Origin: Peptoniphilus_A sp022767005
GTDB taxonomy: Bacteria; Bacillota; Clostridia; Tissierellales; Peptoniphilaceae
Length of the DNA stretch: 17,304 bases
Reading direction: 5' to 3'
Assembly: GCF_050315115.1 (NCBI RefSeq)
Contig: NZ_JBNPOJ010000026.1
Span: 1 to 17,304 of the forward strand
The position numbers were made by a program, and so were the translations under genes. The first letter of the stretch is position 1. The number at the start of each line of letters is the position of its first letter. The notes under the pieces are model-generated. The model was not told the origin of the DNA. It worked only from the letters and a program-made list of their open reading frames with translations, and ran no database searches. This document shows positions 7,721-13,783 of the stretch, piece by piece.

Positions 7721-7764
7721 AAACCGACATTTATCTAAAAAAATAAGTGTCGGTTTTTGTTTTT
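7721..7764. terminator. Bidirectional terminator between transporter operon and proBA
   Basis: AAACCGACATTTAT (7721-7734) pairs over 14 bp, with one G-U, with 7743-7756 around an 8-nt loop. TTTTTGTTTTT follows on the plus strand. The minus strand has TTTAATTTTAT after the stem, so it can also serve the convergent proBA operon, whose last codon is at 7797. Confidence 0.88.
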
Positions 7765-7796
7765 ACAAGTCTTTTATTATGTTTTATTTTTTAATA

Positions 7797-9053
7797 TTAA
7801 CTTCTAAACTCGCCATGTCCAAATATTATATATTTGTAGCTTACAAGTTCTTCCAATCCAACTGGTCCTCTTGCGTGAAGTTTTTGTGTTGAGATTCCAA
7901 GTTCTGCGCCCTTGCCAAATTCTCCACCATCTGTGAATCTTGTCGATGCATTTACATAGACACAAGCTGAGTCCACTTCTTCTAAAAATTTCATTGCCCT
8001 TTCATAAGATTTTGTGAGTATTGCTTCAGAATGCCCTGTTGAATATTTTGTAATATGTTGAATTGCCTCATCAACATTTGAAACTGTCTTTACAGAAAAT
8101 TCGTAGTCTAAGTATTCTCTTCCAAAGTCATCTTCAGTTGCGGCTTCTGCGTTCTTAAATTTTGAAATAGATTTTTCGTCCGCGTGAACTTTTATATTGT
8201 ATTTTTCAACAATTCCATTTAACATATCAAAAAATTTATCTGGAAGATTTTCATTTAACACAAGTGATTCCATTGCATTGCACACGCCAATCCTTTGTGT
8301 CTTTGCATTTTCTATAATCTTCACTGCCTTTTCAATGTCAGCTCCATCATCTACATATATGTGGCAATTTCCCACTCCCGTTTCAATTACAGGTACTTTT
8401 GCATTTTCCACAACGGAATTAATTAGTGAAGCTGAGCCTCTTGGAAGCAAAAGATCTACGTAGCCCTTTAATTGCATAAGTTCTTTTGAAGATTCTCTCG
8501 ATGTGTCTTTTACAATTTGGACGAAGTTTTCATCATAGCCTAAATTTTTTATCCCAAGTCTTATTGCATCTGCTATTGCAATATTTGAATTTATAGATTC
8601 TTTGCCGCCGCGAAGAATTATTGCACTAGATGCTTTAAGTGATAAAATTGAAGCGTCTAGTGTTACATTTGGTCTGGATTCGTAAATTATCGCAATAACT
8701 CCCATAGGAACAGTTTTCTTCCCAATTAAAAGTCCCGCATAATTTTTTTCCATGGACAAAACCTTTCCCACTGGATCCTTAAAGTCGATTACGTCCTCTA
8801 TTGACTTTGCCATAGCTTCTATTCTCGCGTCATTTAAAAGAAGCCTATCAATTAGACCATCAGGCATATTATTTTCTCTGCCTCTTTTTATATCTAATTC
8901 ATTTGCCCTTAATATATTTTTACTTTCAGACAAAAGCGACTTTTTAATTGAAGCTAGCATTCTATTTTTTTCTTCTGTATTTAATTTTTTTAATTTATAG
9001 GAAGCTTCCTTTGCTACTTTTCCTAATTCCTTAACACTTAAAATAGGTTCCAA
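7797..9053 (-). CDS. proA: Gamma-glutamyl phosphate reductase (ProA)
   Basis: The 418-residue cytoplasmic enzyme reduces gamma-glutamyl phosphate to glutamate semialdehyde with NADPH, the second step of proline synthesis. It has the aldehyde-dehydrogenase fold and the usual family length of about 415-420. The catalytic cysteine is Cys258 in KTQRIGVCNAMESLVL. The motifs VPMGVIAIIYESRPNVT (115-131) and LRGGKE (147-152) are typical of ProA, as is the C-terminal RFTDGGEFG and GAELGISTQKLHARGPVGL region. The start codon is TTG at 9053, set by AAAGGAG with a 6-nt gap. That site lies inside the proB coding region, and the two genes overlap by 23 nt, so translation is probably coupled. No proC is present in the window. 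Confidence 0.97.
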   Translation of the reverse strand: MEPILSVKELGKVAKEASYKLKKLNTEEKNRMLASIKKSLLSESKNILRANELDIKRGRENNMPDGLIDRLLLNDARIEAMAKSIEDVIDFKDPVGKVLSMEKNYAGLLIGKKTVPMGVIAIIYESRPNVTLDASILSLKASSAIILRGGKESINSNIAIADAIRLGIKNLGYDENFVQIVKDTSRESSKELMQLKGYVDLLLPRGSASLINSVVENAKVPVIETGVGNCHIYVDDGADIEKAVKIIENAKTQRIGVCNAMESLVLNENLPDKFFDMLNGIVEKYNIKVHADEKSISKFKNAEAATEDDFGREYLDYEFSVKTVSNVDEAIQHITKYSTGHSEAILTKSYERAMKFLEEVDSACVYVNASTRFTDGGEFGKGAELGISTQKLHARGPVGLEELVSYKYIIFGHGEFRS

Positions 9054-9813
9054 TTTCTTCTCCTTTAACTATATCTCTAATTGTCTTCATATTTTCTCCA
9101 GATGCAATTATAACTTCAATATTTTTTTCTATGGCAAGTTTTGCCGCCCTAATTTTTGTGAACATTCCTCCAGTGCCAACATTGGATTCAGTTTCCTTTG
9201 CCATTGCCTCCACATTATTTATGTCTTCAACTTCGTGAATAATTTTTGCGTCGCGATTTTTTCTAGGATCGTCAGTGTAAAGTCCCTCAATGTCTGTTAG
9301 CATAATGAGGAGATCTGCCTCTGTAATTCTCGCAATCACAGCAGATAATGTATCATTATCGCCAAATTTTATTTCGTAAGTAGAAATTGTGTCGTTTTCA
9401 TTTATTATCGGTATGGCATTCATCCCCTGCAATTTTTCAAAAGTGTTTTTTGCATTAATTCTCATCTCGTCATCTTTTTCTATTTGTCTAGTTAAAAGAA
9501 TTTGCGCAGAGTTGTAGCCATAGCTAATTAAAGATCTATCGTAAATATTTGTAAGTGCAACTTGACCCACTGCTGCTGCAGCTTGTTTGTCTGAGGTTTC
9601 CTTCGGTCTTTCTTTCAAATTTAATTTCGCACGACCTGCTGCAATGGCACCACTTGATACTAAAATAACATCTATTCCCCTATTTTTTAAGTTTGCAATT
9701 TCATAGCAAAGCTCGTCGATTTTTTGTAAATTTATCTTTCCATTGTCGTGAGTAATAGAAGATGAACCCACTTTTATCACGACTTTTTTTATTTCTTTTG
9801 AAAATTTTCTCAT
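9031..9813 (-). CDS. proB: Glutamate 5-kinase (ProB), short form without PUA domain
   Basis: The enzyme of about 260 residues phosphorylates glutamate with ATP, the first and normally feedback-regulated step of proline synthesis. It is an amino-acid-kinase-fold protein: VVIKVGSSSIT near the N-terminus, SSGAIAAGR, the substrate loop NENDTISTYEIKFGDND, and the nucleotide-binding VGTGGMFTKIRAAKLA near the end. The E. coli enzyme is about 367 residues and carries a C-terminal PUA domain. That domain is absent here, as in other short bacterial forms. The ATG at 9813 has AAGGTGA 5 nt upstream. A GTG at 9822 falls within that ribosome binding site and is a less likely start. It is the first gene of the proBA operon. 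Confidence 0.95.
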   Translation of the reverse strand: MRKFSKEIKKVVIKVGSSSITHDNGKINLQKIDELCYEIANLKNRGIDVILVSSGAIAAGRAKLNLKERPKETSDKQAAAAVGQVALTNIYDRSLISYGYNSAQILLTRQIEKDDEMRINAKNTFEKLQGMNAIPIINENDTISTYEIKFGDNDTLSAVIARITEADLLIMLTDIEGLYTDDPRKNRDAKIIHEVEDINNVEAMAKETESNVGTGGMFTKIRAAKLAIEKNIEVIIASGENMKTIRDIVKGEEIGTYFKC

Positions 9814-9831
9814 TTCAATCACCTTAAATAT

Positions 9832-9860
9832 AATATACTTTAAATTTTTACTTTAGTAAA
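9832..9860 (-). promoter_or_regulatory. Candidate promoter of proBA
   Basis: On the minus strand TTTACT (9860-9855) and TATATT (9837-9832) are 17 bp apart. Transcription would start almost at the AAGGTGA ribosome binding site, giving a very short leader. The match is moderate and the surrounding DNA is AT-rich, so the exact element is uncertain. Confidence 0.45.
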
Positions 9861-9925
9861 TATTTTTTACAATTTATAATAAAAAAGTAGATTTTAAATA
9901 AATAATCTTAACATTTTAAATTCCT

Positions 9926-9954
9926 TTTACCTTAATTTTTCCTTATGCTATAAT
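9926..9954 (+). promoter_or_regulatory. Sigma-A-type promoter of the Nfn-like gene
   Basis: TTTACC (9926-9931) and a perfect TATAAT (9949-9954) are 17 bp apart, and the -10 is preceded by TGC, an extended -10. The expected start is near 9961, exactly at GGAG. The leader is therefore only about 14 nt, which supports the TTG start at 9975 over the GTG at 9966. Confidence 0.75.
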
Positions 9955-9974
9955 AATTCTGGAGTGTGATTATT

Positions 9975-12296
9975 TTGCCAAAAATTTTAAGAAAAAAATT
10001 ACTTGCGCCAAATATTTATTTATTTGACATTTATGCACCTAAAATTGCAGCTTCTGCAAAACCAGGTCAGTTTATTATTTTAATTGCAGACAAATATTCC
10101 GAGAGAATTCCTCTCACAATCTCAGATTACAATGTAGAAAAGGGAAGCGTTCAAATAGTTGTGCAAGCTTCTGGAGAATCTACAAAAAAAATTGCATCCT
10201 TTAAAGAAGGCGAAAACTTTAAGGATTTTGTTGGACCTCTTGGTCATGCATCTGATTTTTGCGACATGAACCTTGAAAGTTTAAAAGATAAAAAATATTT
10301 ATTCGTTGCCGGTGGTGTTGGAACTGCTCCAGTTTATCCTCAAGCAAAGTTTTTTAAAGAAAATGGCCTTAACTGCGACATTATTATTGGAGCAAAGTCA
10401 AAGGAATTTGTAATCTTAGAAGATGAGCTTAAATCTGTCTGTGACAATTTATACATAGCTACAGATGACGGCAGTTACGGTTTTAAAGGTTTAGTAACTG
10501 ATAAAATCGTAGATCTTATTGAAAATGAAAACAAAAAATATGATCATGTGGTTTCCATTGGACCTATGATTATGATGAAATTTGTATGCTTAACTACAAA
10601 AAAATATAATCTCCCTACTACTGTTTCTCTTAATCCAATTATGGTTGACGGAACTGGAATGTGTGGGGCTTGCCGTGTAAGCATTGGCGGCAAAACTAAA
10701 TTTGCCTGCGTCGATGGACCCGAATTTGACGGTCATTTAGTTGACTTTGATTCTGCAATGAAAAGACAAAGACAATATGTAAACAACAAAAAAACTAAGA
10801 CGATTGCCGACCACCATTGCACAATGGACCTTGCCATATCTGATCACTTGGCAGAAAAATCTGTACAAGATGAAAATTTAGAAGGCGAAACTATCGAAAA
10901 CTTTACAATAAAAAAAGCTAAAGATAGATTTAAAAGAGTTCCAATTTCTGAACAAGCACCTGATGAAAGAAATAAAAACTTTAAAGAAGTATGTCTTGGC
11001 TACACTGCAGAGGAAGCCGTAGAAGAAGCGAGCAGATGTCTTAATTGTAAAAACCCTGGATGCGTTGGAGGTTGCCCAGTTTCTATTGACATCCCTGGCT
11101 TTATTAAAGAAATAGCCAATGGGAATTTCAAGGAAGCTTACAAAGTTCTTTCACTTTATACTTCTCTTCCTGCAGTATGTGGTAGAGTTTGTCCTCAAGA
11201 AACTCAATGCGAAGAAAGATGTATCCTTGCAAATCGAGGCGACTCCGTATCCATTGGTAAGCTTGAAAGATTTGCAGCTGATTATGCAAGACGTCACCAG
11301 ATTAAAGACAGTGGTGATATTAAAAAGCTAAACAAAAAAGTTGCCATAGTTGGTGCAGGCCCTGCTGGACTTACTTGTGCAGGAGAACTTGCAAAGATGG
11401 GCTATGACGTTACAATTTTTGAAGCTTTGCAACAATCTGGCGGAGTTTTAATTTATGGAATACCTGAATTTAGACTTCCAGACGAAGTTGTTGAATACGA
11501 AGTAGAAAATATTAAAAATCTCGGCGTAAAAATCGAAAATAACTTTGTAATTGGCAGAACTATGACTATTGACGACATTATAAAAGAAGGTTACGAAGCA
11601 GTCTTCATTGGATCGGGTGCAGGTCTTCCTAAATTTATGAATATTCCTGGAGAAAACTTAAATGGAGTTTATTCTGCAAATGAATTTTTGACAAGGAACA
11701 ATTTAATGAGATCCTTTGACGAAGAATACGACACTCCAGTAAATGTTGGCGAAAAAGTTGCAGTAGTTGGCGGTGGAAATGTCGCAATGGACGCTGCAAG
11801 AGTTGCAAAAAGACTTGGAGCTGATGTTTCAATTGTATATAGACGTACTGAAAAAGAACTTCCTGCGAGAGTTGAAGAAGTTCACCACGCTAAAGAAGAG
11901 GGAATCAAATTTGAAATGCTAACTGCTCCCGTTGAAATTATTGGTGACGACGAAGGCTGGGTTAAATCCCTTAAATGCGTTAGAAATGAATTAGGAGAAC
12001 CTGACTCATCTGGCAGAAGAAGACCAGTCCCAATAGAGGGTAGCGAATACGAAGAGAAATTTGAAACTGTCATTATGGCACTTGGCACAAATCCAAATCC
12101 TCTTATTTCTTCAACTACAAAAAATCTAGAAATTGCAAAATGGGGCGGAATTATTGTAAATGAAGAATCACAAACTTCTCGAGAAGAAATTTTTGCCGGT
12201 GGAGATGCAGTAACTGGATCTGCCACAGTAATACTTGCCATGGGCGCAGGGAAAAATGCCGCAAAATCTATTGACGAATTTCTAAGAAATAAATAA
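9975..12296 (+). CDS. nfnAB: Fused NfnAB-like NADH/ferredoxin:NADP+ oxidoreductase
   Basis: The protein of about 773 residues fuses two flavoprotein halves. Residues ~1-275 resemble NfnA, SudB or PyrK-type electron-transfer subunits. They have a ferredoxin-reductase FAD fold (RIPLTISDY), a nucleotide-binding GGVGTAP, and VDGTGMCGACR, which supplies Asp225, Cys230 and Cys233 with Cys245 for a [2Fe-2S] cluster. Residues ~315-773 resemble NfnB, SudA or the glutamate synthase small subunit. Eight cysteines in two groups (RCLNCKNPGCVGGC, then CGRVC...QCEERC) suit two [4Fe-4S] clusters, followed by FAD (VGAGPAG) and NADPH (VGGGNVAMDAARVA) sites. Nfn bifurcates electrons between NADPH, NAD+ and ferredoxin, and one-piece fusions occur in some clostridia. 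Sulfide dehydrogenase is the main alternative. No GltB large subunit is adjacent, which argues against glutamate synthase. The TTG at 9975 has GGAGTG 8 nt upstream. Confidence 0.85.
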   Translation: MPKILRKKLLAPNIYLFDIYAPKIAASAKPGQFIILIADKYSERIPLTISDYNVEKGSVQIVVQASGESTKKIASFKEGENFKDFVGPLGHASDFCDMNLESLKDKKYLFVAGGVGTAPVYPQAKFFKENGLNCDIIIGAKSKEFVILEDELKSVCDNLYIATDDGSYGFKGLVTDKIVDLIENENKKYDHVVSIGPMIMMKFVCLTTKKYNLPTTVSLNPIMVDGTGMCGACRVSIGGKTKFACVDGPEFDGHLVDFDSAMKRQRQYVNNKKTKTIADHHCTMDLAISDHLAEKSVQDENLEGETIENFTIKKAKDRFKRVPISEQAPDERNKNFKEVCLGYTAEEAVEEASRCLNCKNPGCVGGCPVSIDIPGFIKEIANGNFKEAYKVLSLYTSLPAVCGRVCPQETQCEERCILANRGDSVSIGKLERFAADYARRHQIKDSGDIKKLNKKVAIVGAGPAGLTCAGELAKMGYDVTIFEALQQSGGVLIYGIPEFRLPDEVVEYEVENIKNLGVKIENNFVIGRTMTIDDIIKEGYEAVFIGSGAGLPKFMNIPGENLNGVYSANEFLTRNNLMRSFDEEYDTPVNVGEKVAVVGGGNVAMDAARVAKRLGADVSIVYRRTEKELPARVEEVHHAKEEGIKFEMLTAPVEIIGDDEGWVKSLKCVRNELGEPDSSGRRRPVPIEGSEYEEKFETVIMALGTNPNPLISSTTKNLEIAKWGGIIVNEESQTSREEIFAGGDAVTGSATVILAMGAGKNAAKSIDEFLRNK

Positions 12297-12338
12297 TAAT
12301 AAGCTAGTGATAAAAATTTCTATCACTAGCTTATTATT
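12295..12338 (+). terminator. Strong terminator of the Nfn-like gene
   Basis: An 18-bp perfect stem joins 12295-12312 and 12321-12338 around an 8-nt loop (AAAATTTC), then runs into TTATAT. The 5' arm begins within the stop codon. The stem contains GCTAGTGATA, so it is more than simple AT self-complementarity. Confidence 0.8.
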
Positions 12339-12744
12339 TTATATAATATTAATAACGAGTACCATCTACTTAAATGTAAAACTTAATTCAAGGTTATATG
12401 CCCTTGATACATTTAGTATCCTGTAATAGTTGTGCATCATATATCTCTAGCTAATCTAGATTTTTCCTTTGCTTTTCTCCCAAAAATTTCTAATATCTTT
12501 TTTTGTAAAACCATCTTTAAGCATTAGATTAAATATTTCCTCATGAGAAAGTAATTTTTCATCCTTTAAAACAAGTGAATTATCTACTATGAATTTTTCA
12601 CATAACAATTATTAATTTTTTAATCCAATCACCTTAAAAATTTTATACCAAAGCATTGTACTATAAGAATAATTAAGAAAATCAACTGTTGATCTAATAA
12701 TCTTTATTATTATATTAAATATTCAAATAAACCATTCTCTAAAA
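12339..12744. other. Intergenic region without an intact gene
   Basis: Apart from the gene remnant at 12437-12608, only small palindromes are visible. TCAAGG/CCTTGA (12388-12407) overlaps GATAC/GTATC (12406-12420), and ATCAACTGTTGAT lies at 12681-12693. On the minus strand an AAGGTGAT ribosome-binding-like sequence near 12632 leads only to a short frame that stops after six codons. The stretch reads as decayed coding DNA. Confidence 0.45.
12437..12608 (-). pseudogene. Small gene remnant with apparent frameshift
   Basis: On the minus strand, a frame from TTG 12608 to TAG 12456 encodes 50 residues with a protein-like composition, including FIVDNSLVLKDEKLLSHEEI and FNLMLKDGFTKKDI. It has no well-placed ribosome binding site. 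A shift by one base at an A7 run joins GFTKK to a second frame, ILEIFGRKAKEKSRLARDI, ending at TGA 12437-12439. Upstream, another A-run separates the AAGGTGAT site and a GTG from this frame through two stop codons. This pattern suggests a short gene broken at homopolymer runs, by decay or by sequencing error. The family is not recognised. Confidence 0.35.
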
Positions 12745-13548
12745 TCACTTTATTTTTAAAATTTCAAAATTATTTATATTTTCTAACTTAATCTTTCCAC
12801 TGCTAATGAGAGCCTCTAATTTATTTTCGCCAAAAATAATTTTAATTTCATTTTTTAAAACTAAATCATAGGATTTTATATAATCTAAAATTTTTTCTTC
12901 TTCACTTAAATTTCCTTGAACCTCTTCAAGCTCCAGATTTTCTAAAATAAACTCTTCAACTCTATCGAATTTCATAATATTTTGTAGAACTCTATGATTT
13001 TCTGTAATCAAAAATCCCGGCAGTTTCTTTATTCTGTAATCAAAGGCTTCCATTCTATTTTCTAAAAAGATTTCATGACTATTTTCATAATTAAAGACAA
13101 ATTCATCAAAATCAACTTCAAATTCTTTTAAAATTTCTCTTTGCACATCTAATTCATATATGTTTTTCTCAAATATTATTGCCTCTTCTAAAATTTTTCT
13201 CATATAGTCCTTTGAAGATTTCTCGTCTAACTCTTTAAAGGCTAAAAAATATTTATCTAAAGGATAACTTGATTTATATTTCTCAGTAAAAAGCTTAGGC
13301 ACTCTTGCAAAGCCCGGCATATTTGTTACCGTCGCCGTAGCTCTATACATATCGTATAAAATTTTGTTTCCAAGTTCCACAGAATTTTTTTCTCTAAAAT
13401 TTTGTGGCAAAAACTCTTCATAATTTCCTATTAATCCGCCCATTACAAATTTATAACTAAAATTTTTATATTTTCTTTCAAATTTTCGCAAAATTGGAAT
13501 AAATCCCCACAAAAAGGGGTCCAGTACATCTGTAAATATTTTTAACAT
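12745..13548 (-). CDS. Cysteine-free DsbA/thioredoxin-fold protein (SpxH/FrnE-like)
   Basis: The protein of about 267 residues resembles the DsbA superfamily. It has an opening beta strand with DPFLWGF (10-16) where related proteins carry a DPxCxxC active site, a helical insertion (about 60-160), and KKLPGFLI (174-181) at the cis-proline position (Pro177). No cysteine occurs in the whole protein, so it cannot be a thiol oxidoreductase. Firmicute relatives such as YjbH/SpxH are adaptors that hand the regulator Spx to ClpXP, so an adaptor or chaperone role is possible but inferred. The last 55 residues look like a helix pair plus beta hairpin, possibly a winged helix. The ATG at 13548 has AGGAGG in the right place. 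The longer frame from 13671 lacks a good site and would run across the promoter. Confidence 0.55.
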   Translation of the reverse strand: MLKIFTDVLDPFLWGFIPILRKFERKYKNFSYKFVMGGLIGNYEEFLPQNFREKNSVELGNKILYDMYRATATVTNMPGFARVPKLFTEKYKSSYPLDKYFLAFKELDEKSSKDYMRKILEEAIIFEKNIYELDVQREILKEFEVDFDEFVFNYENSHEIFLENRMEAFDYRIKKLPGFLITENHRVLQNIMKFDRVEEFILENLELEEVQGNLSEEEKILDYIKSYDLVLKNEIKIIFGENKLEALISSGKIKLENINNFEILKIK

Positions 13549-13573
13549 AGAACCTCCTATAAATATTAATTTC

Positions 13574-13602
13574 ATTATATCATTAACTACAAACATCTTA
13601 AA
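13574..13602 (-). promoter_or_regulatory. Extended -10 promoter of the DsbA-like gene
   Basis: On the minus strand TTTAAG (13602-13597) and a perfect TATAAT (13579-13574) are 17 bp apart, with TGA just before the -10. It points away from the nrdDG promoter and lies about 25 bp before the ATG at 13548. This supports the shorter protein. Confidence 0.65.
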
Positions 13603-13636
13603 ATCAAGATCTTCTAAAACTATAATCTTCGTATAC

Positions 13637-13652
13637 ATACTGTATATAGTAG
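13637..13652. promoter_or_regulatory. NrdR-like box 1 upstream of nrdDG
   Basis: ATACTGTATATAGTAG matches about 12 of 16 positions of the NrdR box form ACACTATATATAGTGT. It lies just upstream of the -35 of the nrdD promoter, with its start 33 bp from that of box 2. A TATACA-TAC-TGTATA palindrome (13632-13646) overlaps it. Confidence 0.6.
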
Positions 13653-13659
13653 ATTTTAA

Positions 13660-13688
13660 TTTACAAATCACACAATATGTTGTATAAT
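13660..13688 (+). promoter_or_regulatory. Sigma-A-type promoter of nrdDG
   Basis: TTTACA (13660-13665) and TATAAT (13683-13688) are exactly 17 bp apart, 11 of 12 consensus bases. Transcription would begin near 13695, giving a leader of about 90 nt. NrdR-like box 2 lies across the spacer and -10. Confidence 0.85.
13670..13685. promoter_or_regulatory. NrdR-like box 2 overlapping the nrdDG promoter
   Basis: ACACAATATGTTGTAT is a near-palindrome that fits the NrdR box pattern (ACAC, central AT-rich, GTGT-like end). It covers the promoter spacer and part of the -10. NrdR is an ATP-cone repressor that binds paired boxes about three helical turns apart, as seen here, and shuts off ribonucleotide reductase genes when dATP is high. 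The nrdR gene itself is not in the window. Confidence 0.7.
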
Positions 13689-13698
13689 TTATGTATTC

Positions 13699-13718
13699 GC
13701 AAAAGAAAATTCTTTTGC
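13699..13718 (+). other. Hairpin at the 5' end of the nrdDG leader
   Basis: GCAAAAGA-AAAT-TCTTTTGC forms an 8-bp stem with a 4-nt loop, starting about 4 nt after the expected transcription start and followed by TTTTAAATTTT. It could stabilise the mRNA 5' end, or act as a weak early terminator or attenuator. No alternative pairing partner was identified. Confidence 0.45.
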
Positions 13719-13783
13719 TTTTAAATTTTATTTAAAATAATTTTATGGAAAATATTACATATTTAAAAGAAAGGATGAGTAAA

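Noticed and set aside
9975..12296. Reading the C-terminal half as glutamate synthase small subunit
   Set aside because: No gltB is adjacent and the half is fused to an NfnA/SudB-type electron-transfer domain, so Nfn or a related oxidoreductase fits better.
12388..12420. Two overlapping hairpins resembling an alternating RNA switch
   Set aside because: Stems are 5-6 bp, the region is downstream of a strong terminator, and no gene follows on either strand that it could control.
12681..12693. ATCAACTGTTGAT palindrome after the DsbA-like gene
   Set aside because: As RNA it leaves a 5-bp AT-rich stem with a poor T-run, too weak to call a terminator, and no gene start is close enough for an operator.
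13549..13671. N-terminal extension of the DsbA-like protein
   Set aside because: No ribosome binding site, it reads across an extended -10 promoter, and AGGAGG sits correctly before the ATG at 13548.
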